The translations under genes were made by a program, and so were the position numbers. Below the pieces are notes generated by a model, which was given only the letters and a program-made list of their open reading frames with translations, ran no database searches and was not told where the DNA came from. DNA of 64,000 nucleotides from Prosapia bicincta (lineage: Eukaryota; Arthropoda; Insecta; Hemiptera; Cercopidae): the NCBI GenBank assembly GCA_036971475.1, contig JBAIZL010000063.1, positions 2,027,790 to 2,091,789 on the forward strand. The letters are read 5' to 3'. Positions 42,839 to 53,394 of the stretch are shown piece by piece; within the stretch, counting starts at the first letter, position 1; every line of letters begins with the position of its first letter.

Positions 42839-42976
42839 TATAGAATGAAAAGAAACTCAAATAAAATTTGTCTTTGTTGATTCAAGTAGGAAAAATTATT
42901 CTCTTTAAAAAATTTGATAAATGTATTACTTTTTTTAAATAATAACATAAAATACAGATTTAAAAACCTAATGTTA
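42839..42976. other. AT-rich junction DNA beside the satellite
   Basis: Non-repetitive AT-rich sequence directly right of the array. I see no target duplication or element end at the boundary. Confidence 0.6.
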
Positions 42977-43180
42977 CTTACTTTACTTTACTTTATCCAA
43001 TGCCTGCCCTTGGCAAAAAAGCCATTCGGCGTCGAGCCTCCCATTAGAGACGAGACAACTGTGGAGATATGATCGCCAGTAGGCACAGTGTCGCCGTAGC
43101 AGATTTAGCGTTACCCAGGGTGCACCTAGAGGAGGCCTTCTACATTTACACCCCCCCCCCCCCACTAATGTCACAATGGT
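42977..43180 (-). repeat. Probable retroposon 3' fragment with (AAAGT)n tail
   Basis: This 200 bp block is much richer in GC than its surroundings. On the minus strand it ends in a short AAAGT tandem tail (plus strand 42978-42993), the usual 3' ending of many SINEs and LINEs. A run of 13 C lies at 43151-43163. A 63-codon open frame on the minus strand matches nothing I recognise. The assignment to a retroposon rests on composition and tail only. Confidence 0.4.
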
Positions 43181-43888
43181 GTTACAATTTTCCTTTAGCG
43201 TTTATAATCGGCCTATATTGTAATGGCCAATAAACTTGGTGCTACGTTGTACAATACAGAATAATACAACCCTATACCAACCAAATAAATTGTTATTTAC
43301 TGCCGTGTAAGCCCCTGGCGTGCACACTCGGCACCTTTACCTTGGGGAGTAAAATAGCGCGATACAAAACGTCATACGTGACGTGCGTAAAAATGTACAC
43401 ATGCGGAGCAAAGTAGGTTGTACGAGCATATTCACCTGTAAAATATGGTTTTCCTGTGTTTATATAACAGCTGTTTCTTTCATCATTTATGGTAATGTTA
43501 AAACATTTTTAAATCTAATTTCTATCAATAAAATAAATTTAATTTAGTAATTTAATTTAGTTTATAAACTATTTATGTTTTCAATTATTTAATTAGGTGA
43601 ATAAAGTACTTATAAGGTGGACAATTTTTAACTACGTTTGAGATATAAAATATTGTAAATCTTTACACACCCGATTAACGAAGCCTGAAAACCTCTGCCA
43701 GGTTGTAGCAATGTAACTTAAGGGGCTCAGCAATCTCTGAAAATGCATGAAATGTTTTAAAGATACATTTGTTTAGAAATAATGTAGATTTAACCTAGTA
43801 AACTTATAACGGAATCATGACGATAGTTAGAACAAGTAGTTTAATTTGAACACTGAGCTTCGTACATAGGTAAACATGTACAATGTTA
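43181..43888. other. AT-rich DNA, nothing recognised
   Basis: No open frame of note, no repeat relationship to other parts of the window, and no RNA gene seen. Confidence 0.5.
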
Positions 43889-43896
43889 TAAATCTC

Positions 43897-43945
<49 letters not shown>

Positions 43946-44036
43946 GTCTCTGTCTCCCTCAATTTCTCTATCTCTTTTTGTGTATGTGTGTGGTTACAGA
44001 GAGAGAAATAAAACGTGTGTGTGTGTATGTGTGTGT
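43889..44036. repeat. (TC)n and (GT)n microsatellites
   Basis: An interrupted TC tract (43889-43976) is followed by interrupted TG tracts (43978-43991 and 44013-44036). Overlapping open frames of mostly Ser/Leu and Cys/Val come from the dinucleotide repeats. Confidence 0.9.
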
Positions 44037-44039
44037 GAG

Positions 44040-44565
44040 GGACAGAAAGAATGTATCTCTAATATTAGGATGATATTAGGTTATTACGAGTTTAGTCAAA
44101 GCGGAAACCAATACATATCTACTTGTATCTGGTCTCTGGAACTTCACTCAGCTGTATGCCGTCAATTTAGTTTTAATCTATTCATCACTTACCTTCTTGA
44201 CAGTATATAATATTAGTTATCATTTACTAGGAGAAATAATTTAAAAATACCACTACCAATTATTTGTAAAGGTTTTCCTGTCATAATAAATGTTTTAACT
44301 TATTAAACTTCAATTTGAATTCATAAGAGTAATGTAAGAGTAAGGTTTACTTATAATTACTAGGCGAAGATATGATTTTAAATTGAGTTTCAAAGGGACG
44401 ATATTCTTAAGACCTAAATGCGTGTGACTTCTACTATCTGAAAAAAAAGGAATCCCTGCTTTCACATAATACGAAAGGGACAAAACAAAAACACTTTTCG
44501 ATTTTGCATTGGAAATTCAAAAGATACAGTTACAATAATGAAATAACTAATAGGCCTATGTATTA
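44040..44565. other. AT-rich DNA, nothing recognised
   Basis: No coding signature or repeat copy seen in this stretch. Confidence 0.45.
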
Positions 44566-45012
44566 ATTTCCCGACTTCAACTAAACATTCATTTTACTCA
44601 ACCCTCATATTAGAAATACCGTTGCATGTATATCTTATTCTCCTTATGAAACTACCTCTATATATAAAGACAGTTATTTTTACATATTTAAACAATTTAT
44701 TGAGTATTATTTTTTATTAAATTTTCATTTTAAAAATACCTCTTTAATTTTCTTTTCATGAATTTTTCCATTGAAATTTAAATTCTTTTTCGCAAAACGT
44801 GTAACTAAGCATAGAGTTCTTGTATGCATCGAGTGTAGGAGGAGCTGCTATAAAACGCTGTTATATTTTTCTATCAAAGTATTTAATCTACGTAATAGGG
44901 TTTTCTTACATTAAAGTTTACACATCTTTGGAAAGCTAACCAAACAGATTGCGTCATTTGCTTCCGTTTTTTTTTCTTACAAAAAAAAAAAAGTTCCAAA
45001 GACCATCGTCCT

Positions 45013-45025
45013 AAGCCCCAAGGTC
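45013..45025 (+). repeat. 5' target-site duplication of the LOA-like element
   Basis: AAGCCCCAAGGTC lies just before the first base of the element and is repeated after the poly(A) tail (48423-48435; its first two As cannot be told from the tail). The unoccupied relative at 62375-62387 reads AAGCCCTAAGGTC. Confidence 0.85.
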
Positions 45026-45513
45026 TTGCCACGGCATATCTCCCCTTTGACTACGCGGGGGCTCTACCAACACAAGAGCTGAGGAGGCTGGTCGAGCACT
45101 GCGGGGCTGTGGATGAGGAGCTGCTGGTGGGGATGGATGCTAACTCCCATCACACTTCGTGGGGAAGTACAGGTACCAACACTAGAGGTGGGGAACTTTT
45201 AGCTTATCTTAGCTCTAAGAATTTACTAGTCTTAAATCAGGGGGAAGAGCCGACGTTTGTCACTAGGGCCAGACAGGAGGTCCTGGACATTACGGTGGCA
45301 TCGAACCAGACGGCTAGGTATGTACTAAACTGGCATGTGTCGGATGAACCATCTTCTTCTGACCACAGACATATTAGGTATGATATCTCTCTAAATCCAA
45401 CCATGCTTCGGCCAACCAGGGATCCAAGAAGAACAGACTGGGACTCCTACAGGAGGGACCTGGGAGTTCGGATTGAGGAGGCTGGATTGGAGTATGGTGG
45501 GATGAGAGGCTAG
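45026..45513 (+). pseudogene. Endonuclease remnant of the LOA-like element
   Basis: The frame is open from the truncation point. It carries the endonuclease core MDANSHHTSWGS (from about 45130), followed by RGGELLAYL and the C-terminal catalytic SDH motif in SSSDHRHI (about 45355). In this family the enzyme nicks genomic DNA to prime reverse transcription. The N-terminal catalytic Asn and Glu motifs lie upstream of the truncation and are absent. The frame shifts by two bases near 45495 and runs into a stop at 45513; the downstream frame continues the domain linker. The start codon at 45109 is not a real start. Confidence 0.88.
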
Positions 45514-46320
45514 AAGACTCTGCCGCATTGGTTGGCGAGGCTATAGTAGAATCCTTTACTGATAACTGCCCTCTTAGTGAGGGGAGAAAAGTAGGGGATC
45601 CGTCATGGTGGAGCAAGAAGCTAGCCAAACTTCGGAAGACCACCAGGAGACTCTTTAATAGAGCAAAAAAGAACGGGGAGTGGGACCAGTATAGGAAAAC
45701 ACTAACCGAATACAACAGGGCAATTAGAGAAGCACGCAGGAAGTCCTGGAAGGAGTTTTGTCAAGAGATTGACAAAACTCGGGAAGGGGCACGACTGCAT
45801 AAAGTGCTATCTAAGGACCCAGTTAACCCGGTGGGGATGCTAAGAACCCCACTGGGAAATATAACAAAAACTGCAGGGGAAACTGTGGAAGAATTAATCA
45901 GAACACATTTCCCTTCCAGTACCCTGAGGAAACTTGGGGGAGCAGACACTGAACCAGTTGCCAAACTCTCCACAAGACGTGGTAAGAGGGAGGACTGGGA
46001 AGTGGCAAGGAGGATAGTAACTCCACAAAGGGTAAGATGGGCTATTGGCACATTTAAACCCTACAAATCTCCAGGTCCAGCTGGGATCTATCCTGTGCTG
46101 CTGCAGCAGGGAATGGATTTGCTGGTACTGGTACTTACTAAATTATACAGGCTGAGCATTGCTTTAGGGCATGTGCCGGCAGCCTGGAAAGCTAGTAAGG
46201 TGGTCTTTATACCTAAGCCCACCGGTAACCAATCGGAAGGGAAAGGATACAGACCTATTACACTCATGTCCTTTGTTCTTAAGGGACTTGAAAAACTGGT
46301 TGATAGGCATATTAGTGGGG
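45496..46320 (+). pseudogene. Linker and N-terminal reverse transcriptase of the LOA-like element
   Basis: A basic linker (SWWSKKLAKLRKTTRRLFNRAKK) leads into the RT fingers: APGPAGI-like KSPGPAGIYPVLL near 46065, PAAWKASKVVFIPKPTG near 46178, then GYRPITLMSFVLKGLEKLV. These are the conserved RT blocks 1 and 2 of non-LTR elements. The frame is lost near 46315 in a seven-G run, after which the same protein continues in another frame. It has no promoter or start of its own and would have been read as part of one long ORF2. Confidence 0.87.
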
Positions 46321-46645
46321 GGTGCTTTGGCCATAAAACCTTTGCATTGGAACCAGTATGCTTATCAACCGGGGAAATCCTGCGAGGGAGCTCTCCATCA
46401 AGTGGTTGGTAGGATTGAGCAAATGATCGCCAAGTAAGGTTGTGCCATAGGTGCCTTCCTCGACATTGAATGGGCTTTCAATAACCCCTCAGTGGAGACG
46501 ATGGTAAGTGGTGCAAGACGTCATGAAGTGGATGCAACCACTTGTGGTTGGATAAGTTCCATGTTAACAAACAGAAGCATTTCTGTAGAGGTGGCAGGGG
46601 AGGTCAGAAGGGCGGAGACAAGTCTGGGCTGTGCACAGGGGGGGG
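46313..46645 (+). pseudogene. Central reverse transcriptase (motif A region) of the LOA-like element
   Basis: This part reads YQPGKSCEGALHQVV, then an in-frame TAA at 46435-46437, then FLDIEWAFNN (about 46455), which is RT motif A with its catalytic Asp. The usual Gly of this motif (LDIEGAF in relatives) is Trp here. The piece ends in the motif B region where a G run at 46638-46647 shifts the frame again. Confidence 0.85.
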
Positions 46646-48335
46646 GGTTCTCTCTCCTCTGTTGTGGAGCCTAGTGGTTGACAACCTTATTGAACTCCTG
46701 AATGAACAGGGGTACTTCTGTCTAGGATATGCGGACGACATAGTTGTTTTGATCCTGGGCAGATTCCCTGATACAGTCCTTGAGGTAATCAGAAATCCTC
46801 TACGACTGATTGAAGAGTGGTGTAAAAAGGAGAACCTTAGGGTAAATCCAAAAAAGACTGCTCTCATTAACTTCACCAGACAGCGAAAAGATCTGACGAC
46901 CAGGATGCCCCGCTTGTTTGGTGAATACCTTGAGTTTGTGGGGGAGGTGAAGTACCTGGGAGTTACTCTGGACAGGAAACTCACCTGGAACCCACATCTT
47001 GAGAGGACAGTTAACAAGGCCAAAAGGGCACTGATGACTGTGAGAAGAATGGTGGGTAAGAAATGGGGACTGAAGCCTTCAATGATGCACTGGGTGTATC
47101 TGAGGGTGATAAGACCTATGATTACCTATGGAGCTCTGGTGTGGTGGACAAAGGCCAACCAGGCACAGACAAGAGCTAAACTGAGCTCTATCCAGAGATT
47201 GGCCTGTCTGTGCACACTGGGAGCGATGTCAACTACACCAGGTGCAGCAATGGAAGTAATGCTTAACCTCCCTCCCCTTGAGCTTGTCCTTAGGGGAGAG
47301 GCGAGGCCGGCGGCATGGAGATTGCGCAACTCGAGCAACTGGGCTAACCTCCCAGATGTCTCGGGACATATGAGTATCGAGTGCGTGGTCAAAGAACCCA
47401 TCTTGGAAATGGGCAGCGACCACATTACTCGAATGTTTGCACCTGACCAGGTCCCCCAAACTATGATGGAATGGCCAGGGACACTAACATCAGGAGCTCA
47501 GATCTGGTACACAGATGGCTCCAGGATGGACTTCGGCACTGGAGCGGGGGTGTATTGTAAAAATCCAAGGGTAGAACTAGTGTTTTCCTTGGGGAGGCAT
47601 ACCTCTGTATTTCAGGCCGAAGTATATGCTATAAATGCCTGTCTGTGAGAGATAGCGAGAAGGGAAACACACGGGACCCGGATTGCTATTTTCTCCGACA
47701 GTCAGGCAGCAATTAAGGCACTAAACGGACACGTGGTCACCTCGGCCATAGTCAGAGAATGCCTAATTAACCTACAAGCTCTGGCAAGGCACAATCAAAT
47801 CATGATAGGTTGGGTGCCAGGGAATAGGGGAATACTTGGAAATGAAGCCACAGATGCACTGGCCAGGGAGGGGTCTTCGACTCCCCTGATTGAACCGGAG
47901 CCTGCGGTAGGTATTTCCAAATCCATGGTCAAGATGGCAGTGCGAAGGTGGATGGCTGAAAGACACTGTGAGCACTGGATCAGGGCCGAAGGGATGAGAC
48001 ACAGTAAGCTAACCCTTAGGAAACCTTCCTTGGGGCTGCAGAAGAGTCTCATCTATCTGTCTAGGCAGGAATTGAGGATAGCCACAGGTCTACTCACGGG
48101 ACACTGTGGACTAAGGAAACATTTGCATAAAATGGGTATCTACAAAGATGAACCAGTGTACAGATTATGCGGGCAGGAACTGGAGACTGCCACACACATT
48201 ATTTACAGATGTGAAGCACTTGCCGAGAGGCGCTTCAACCTCTTTGGTGATGGAACGGCTTTGGTGGATGCTGAAGGTAAAACTCTAGTCAGGAAACTCC
48301 TAAACCTGGTAAGAGGGAAGGGGCTATTTGACTAG
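46640..48335 (+). pseudogene. C-terminal RT, RNase H and Cys/His tail of the LOA-like element
   Basis: It begins in motif B (GGGVLSPLLWSLVVDN), continues through motif C GYADDIVVLI (about 46725) with both catalytic Asp residues, and then the thumb (KYLGVTLDRKLTWNPHLE). RNase H follows: YTDGS (47510), QAEVYA, an in-frame TGA at 47646-47648, SDSQAA (about 47698) and GNEATDALA. The usual His of WVPGHxG is Asn here (WVPGNRG, near 47815). The C-terminal Cys/His motif is degenerate: relatives have CRxCG, here YRLCG, while the later His and Cys (ATHIIYRC) remain. Apart from the single stop the frame is open to 48335. The product in living relatives copies RNA into DNA at the target and removes the template. 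Confidence 0.88.
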
Positions 48336-48405
48336 ATCAGGGAGGTAAGTACAATATACCTTAAGATAGCAGTGCTTCGGGCAATTCAAACCCGCTCCCA
48401 AGTTT

Positions 48406-48435
48406 AAAAAAAAAAAAAAAAAAAGCCCCAAGGTC
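48406..48435 (+). repeat. Poly(A) tail and 3' target-site duplication
   Basis: Nineteen A (48406-48424) end the element. The repeated target GCCCCAAGGTC runs 48425-48435. The flank then continues as family C. Confidence 0.9.
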
Positions 48436-48525
48436 AAAGAGAATGAATCTGATTAGTGTGTGAGAAATGCTTTATTGAGAAAACTCTGTTCGGCTGTGAG
48501 TTAATATTAAAATCACCTCATATCC

Positions 48526-48732
48526 TTTGCAACGTATAACAGCTTTTATAGGCCCTCTCGCAACCTATAACCGCTTTAAAAAGGACTCTTGCAAACTATA
48601 ACCACCTTTAAACTGCCACTTGCAACCTATAACCGCAATTTATAGGGCAGCTGGCATCCTATAGCCGCTTTTATAGGGTCTATTGCAACAAATAACCGCC
48701 GTATAAAGTTTCTTTAAACCTATAACCACCTA
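48526..48732 (+). repeat. Minisatellite, 30-32 bp unit, about 6.5 copies
   Basis: Copies are built round TGCAACCTATAACCGC followed by a variable TTTATAGGG-type half. The units differ at several sites and vary by one or two bases, so this is an old array. It begins just past the family C remnant. Confidence 0.8.
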
Positions 48733-48960
48733 CATGATATTATTATACATTATATAACATCAAAAAAAAGTAAACAATAAATAGGTTAGAACTAAATTGA
48801 TGTTGAAAAGGATTTCTTGAAATTATGTTTAAATACTTTTTATTGCCAACAATATAACCTGGAAATGCTGTAGAATTTCAGTAAGCTATATTCATGCTAA
48901 TAATGTATGTTACATTAAATTAAAAAACTATAAAATATGCAACAAGAAAACGTTTAATAC
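48733..48960. other. AT-rich DNA, nothing recognised
   Basis: No feature supported. Confidence 0.45.
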
Positions 48961-48962
48961 AA

Positions 48963-49212
<250 letters not shown>

Positions 49213-49472
49213 ACATATATATTTTTATACATAAAACAAATCATAAGTACATTTCCTAGGGCTTAATTGCGTAATTTAGTAAAGAATTATATGACATGTC
49301 GAAGTTAATAACTATTGGAAATCTTATCTGAAATATATAAAGATTTTGGTCGTAATTAAAATTCATTTATCACTAAAATATTGCTTTGCTCGAGATATAT
49401 AATGGGGATAGTTTCACCTACGAAATTATTTTTTTTTTTACCTGTGTCTGAGATACATAGATTCTGAGCTTC

Positions 49473-49830
49473 AGTGCATTCTAGACAGGTAAAGGCGGAA
49501 CTAAAAGTGAAGATTTTGATTGAAGTAGGTTGGGCTTTTTTTAAATTATTTTATATTATAGTGATCTGAACGTTCACTAAATTACCAGCTTTATCTCGAG
49601 GTAATTTCAATAAGATAACAATTTAATAATACGTACACCTATTTCATTTTAATTTGTTTTTAACTCTTTTTAATTTTAACAATCTAAACTTATCTCCCTT
49701 GTATAAAGTCTAATACCTTTTTCTGACTTCGTCACAGATATACATAAATAGAAAATACATACTTATATTATTTACTAATTTTTGGAAACCTCAGCCGGGA
49801 GGTTGAGGTCTAATTGTTTCGTAATTACAT
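49473..49830 (+). repeat. Interspersed family A, copy 1 (diverged)
   Basis: Shares with the other copies GCATTCTAGAC near its left end and GGAAACCTCAGCCGGGAGG near its right end (about 49785). The middle is AT-rich and poorly conserved. Other copies: 54765-55195, 56640-57230 and, inverted, 62690-63296. Confidence 0.65.
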
Positions 49831-49879
49831 ACAACAGAAACAAATCGTAAGCTTTGAGAGACGCTGGGCTATCAACGTT

Positions 49880-50840
49880 TTATTCGCCCTAACGGACAGG
49901 TGGGTAATCCAGTAGACAAGGTTATTCATTATATTTGCTGACACCTTGGAACGGACGTTTTAACCAGTTTGCTTTCACTTTAACTCCACAGCCTCATCTA
50001 AGGTTCTGCAGTCACACAAATGAAGGCCGGGAAAGCTCCTAGAAAGGATACCAAATTCAATACAACAATTAAAAACCTTAGGAAAACCACGATCTCTTAC
50101 ATCACACATTTACAACACTATTCTCCGAACTCAACACTATTCTCCGAACTCAACACTTGCCGTATGCTTGCAAAGTAGCTAAAATTTTAAGCTTTCTTAA
50201 CCCGGGAAAAGACTTACAAAAACCAGGATCATAACGGCCTAAAGGTTTGTTGAACACGATGAGCAAGTTATTTGAAAAAAAACTCCTTCTAATACGGATC
50301 AACAAACGCAACAATACTAGTATTTTAAGGCAAGAGAAATTTAGCGTCAGAGCTATACACTAGACCACACATTAGCTAATGAGAGTGGTGGAGCACGCAA
50401 CCAGGGGTTCCTATTAAAACCGATCCAGAGACATCGTCTTCTTGGACATCGATAAGGGATTTGATCGGGTCTGGAACAACGGCCTCATTGACAACTTACG
50501 TCAGTATTACTGCCCACATACCCCCTAATAGGTCCTACTTGACTATTCGAATGTTTAGAAATTGAGACCAAATTGCATCTGCATTACTAACCATTCTGGC
50601 CGGAATCCCACAAAGATCACGCATTGGGCCTGTCCATCTACATCAACGACATGGCGAGGCCCGAGATTTGCTGTCGACTTAGCGGTATCTGCTCACTCAT
50701 GGAAACCACGACTCGTACATAGCAGGCTATAAACACTATCTTACAGCGTTAGGGTGCTGGATGAGTCACTGCAAATGGAAAGTGAAGAAGAAGGTGGCCT
50801 AGTGCTTCAGTCAATTACATCATTAAGGCACTGACAATTT
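49880..50840 (+). pseudogene. Jockey-type reverse transcriptase relic
   Basis: Conceptual translation gives Jockey landmarks scattered over all three frames: FADTLERTF near 49935, MKAGKAPRKD near 50020, a PGKD block near 50203, LLNTMSKLFEKKLL near 50250, RVVEHATRG near 50385, then FLDIDKGFDRVWNNGLI (50443 on), which is RT motif A with its Asp, and a motif B remnant LAGIPQRSRIGP near 50600. Motif C is not recognisable. Many frameshifts and stops make this an old dead copy, far more decayed than the LOA-like element. A 20 bp direct duplication (CAACACTATTCTCCGAACT) is visible at about 50115-50154. Ends and target duplications cannot be seen. Confidence 0.72.
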
Positions 50841-51120
50841 TGTATAAATGTTTTATTTTGCATTTCACCTCTGGTAGAACCAATAATGGGGCCACATTTA
50901 GCCTTGAAGACACATAATTTTGCTGTTCAGCCAACCTTAACACGAGATCTTTTAATTCTTCCTGTTCCATTTAAACATTAAAGCTTGAGAAGTTTAATGG
51001 GTAGCAAACTCAAATCGATTCAAATTTATGAAAAGCCAAGTTATATGCGTTGGGCAAAAAACATTTGAAACCATTAAAATAACTATTTTTAGTAAATGAT
51101 GAGATGTACACTCATAAATG
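50841..51120. other. AT-rich DNA, nothing recognised
   Basis: No feature supported between the Jockey relic and the Penelope-like terminus. Confidence 0.4.
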
Positions 51121-51123
51121 TTG

Positions 51124-51372
51124 TTAACTAAAAATACACGGTTGGTGCGTTAGTCAAAGAAATCGATTTATTAGGAATTAGGCAACGTTTCGACTACTAA
51201 ATTCAGACCTTAAAAGTATAACAGAAAGAATTGACATCTACTTCATAAAAATACACAACAAAATTAACATCAAATGTATTAAAATAAGTTATTAATATTA
51301 ATAAATTAACAAAACAACACAAATAAATTAAATAATTAAAAAACACACCATAAAACGTGATATGCCATGATA
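51124..51372 (-). repeat. Penelope-like terminal segment, left
   Basis: On the minus strand this is the 3' flank of the element's ORF. Compared with the right copy it has lost 12 bases in the hammerhead-like motif: CTGAATTTAGTAGTCGAAAC at 51187-51206, minus strand. Confidence 0.75.
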
Positions 51373-51506
51373 ATAATAACTATAAACCATTGATTAGAAT
51401 TATTTTAAAAAATTCTCAAAAATATAACAGTAATATAACCTGTAAAAATAAATCATAACCAAACATCTGGTACATCAACAACTAGAACCCTCGAGAGTGT
51501 TTATGA

Positions 51507-52250
<744 letters not shown>

Positions 52251-52261
52251 GGAGATCTATA

Positions 52262-52400
52262 TATATAAAATACGTTTTCTTGTTTAATAATTTAAAACAA
52301 CATAGGTTACTCAAATACAAGAATATTTATTAATTTATATCCAAAGCTTTTCGTTGGCAATCAGTACCAACATCATCAGGAATAATGTGGCATTATTGTA
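52262..52400 (-). repeat. Terminal piece of a second Penelope-like family (PLE2)
   Basis: Plus-strand bases 52272-52340 match 57575-57640 closely (TACGTTTTCTTGTTTA, AACAACATAGGTTA, CAAATACAAGAATATTTATT). On the minus strand it carries a hammerhead-like core. Its class is inferred from that motif and from its similarity in layout to Penelope termini. No coding sequence is attached. Confidence 0.5.
52343..52386 (-). ncRNA. Candidate hammerhead ribozyme motif (PLE2 terminus)
   Basis: On the minus strand: CTGATGA (52379-52373), one extra T, stem II GTTGG (52371-52367) with CCAAC (52357-52353), then GAAA (52352-52349) and palindromic AAGCTT (52349-52344). A five-pair stem I can form between 52384-52380 and 52342-52338. 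The single T between CTGATGA and stem II departs from the standard core. Hammerheads are established in Penelope-like termini. Activity here is unproven. Confidence 0.4.
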
Positions 52401-52418
52401 ATTTTCATTCAAACGAAA

Positions 52419-52447
52419 CCTATATATATATATATATATATATATAT
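52419..52447. repeat. (TA)n microsatellite
   Basis: Short pure TA run next to the PLE2 piece. Confidence 0.9.
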
Positions 52448-52594
52448 TGTACAAATTTTCAATTGTTAATAAAATACGTTTTTATTAATCTAATCAAGTT
52501 CCAATACATTTTTTTCAACTATAGTTGATTTCATATGATTATAATAAATATTTTCTCACTTATTAATTCAATAACTGAATTTCAAAAATTTGAG

Positions 52595-52663
52595 GGTCTA
52601 GGTCGGTTTCGAACTGAGTATATTCCTGTTCAAAGTCTAGCGCTTTTTGACACTGAGCCAACT
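52595..52663 (-). repeat. tRNA-like A and B box relic, probably a SINE head
   Basis: On the minus strand TGGCTCAGTGTC (52660-52649) resembles a Pol III A box, and AGTTCGAAACC (52615-52605) resembles a B box. The spacing is close to that of a tRNA, and AGCGCTAGACTTTGAA lies between. No acceptor stem closes and the T stem is mismatched, so this is not a working tRNA. A degenerate tRNA-derived SINE promoter is the likeliest reading. Confidence 0.4.
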
Positions 52664-53394
52664 TTCTTTAGATAGAAATGGACATCTCAAATATCTTAAT
52701 TAAAAACTCTTTTATTTTATAACCGTAAATTGTTGCCATGGACACCACGCAATATCATAAATAAGCGCTCTAGGATTAATAATGAACGAAAATAATATAA
52801 TTAACAAAGAAACTTGGTTAACTTTATCGAACCTTGCTTCACAAACGGACAGTGCGAAAGGAAAGCGAAAAGAAAAAACAACACAATGCAAGCGACGAAA
52901 TAAAAGAAAGTGTATAAATAGTAACAAATGAAAATAATAGTACAGTATATATTTAGTTCGTATTTATAGACACTGAATTTAATTTGTTTACAAGCGTGAA
53001 AGTATTACTGTCAAACTATTTTTTTTTTTTTTGTACAATCACTTCAAACGTCTAACCTATATGCATGAAGAACATTTTATTATATAAGATAGTAATTAAA
53101 TATTGTAGCGTGTTATATATTATTCATAACACACTTTTTTCAATTTCCGAATCACCTCCGGTTATTAATTAAGTGGTATTTATAAGAAATACCTCACGGC
53201 TCCTTACACGAAAAAACAGTTTTACAATATTGAAGGCAGTTCAATGGTGGGTTGACTGTCACAGCGTTCGATCTGACAAAACCGAATCACTAACCTACCA
53301 GAAATCCATTCCTATTCTACTTTAAATCAAAGTATAATAATCAGCAGTTCTAAAAATTAAGTTTATTTTCACACACAATTTCTCAAATAAACTG
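52664..53394. other. AT-rich DNA inside the Penelope-like interval, nothing recognised
   Basis: No coding relic can be followed here. Part may be decayed RT thumb sequence that should lie between the two coding pieces of the element. A T run sits at 53020-53031. Confidence 0.4.

Larger units (their letters stand above)
45026..48424 (+). mobile_element. 5'-truncated LOA/R1-like non-LTR retrotransposon, inactivated
   Basis: Order of parts: the second half of an apurinic-type endonuclease, reverse transcriptase, RNase H, a C-terminal Cys/His motif, a short 3' UTR (48336-48405) and a 19 base poly(A) run. The 5' end starts inside the endonuclease, so the first ORF and the front of the second are missing, typical of incomplete target-primed reverse transcription. 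Reading is broken by frameshifts near 45495, 46315 and 46640 and by in-frame stops at 46435 and 47646, so the copy cannot make a full protein. Two of the frameshifts lie in G runs (46316-46322 and 46638-46647), where a sequencing error is also possible. The 12-13 bp target duplication confirms insertion. RNase H plus this type of RT points to the LOA, R1 or I groups. LOA (lian-like) is my best guess. Confidence 0.92.
44566..48492 (+). repeat. Interspersed family C, copy 1 (split by the retrotransposon)
   Basis: The left part (44566-45025) and right part (48436-48492) together match the uninterrupted copy at 61940-62444. Shared landmarks are CCGACTTC, TCAACC.TCATATTAGAAA, TTTTTCGCAAAACGTGTAA, CTAACCAAACAGATTG and, after the insertion, GAATGAATCTGATTAGTGTG. 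The family is non-coding and about 500 bp long. I do not recognise its class. Confidence 0.8.

Noticed and set aside
43876..44210. Ser/Leu-rich open frames
   Set aside because: Products of the (TC)n and (GT)n tracts.
45374..48052. Several minus-strand open frames in the LOA-like element
   Set aside because: Shadows of the plus-strand coding sequence, with no recognisable domain.
48526..48732. Short regularly spaced repeats resembling a CRISPR
   Set aside because: The intervening half also repeats in degenerate form and spacing drifts; it is a minisatellite.
52595..52663. Working tRNA gene on the minus strand
   Set aside because: No acceptor stem, poor T stem and no proper anticodon arm.
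52712..52927. 71-codon minus-strand frame
   Set aside because: No motif, AT-rich, hydrophobic by composition, and lying inside a decayed interval.
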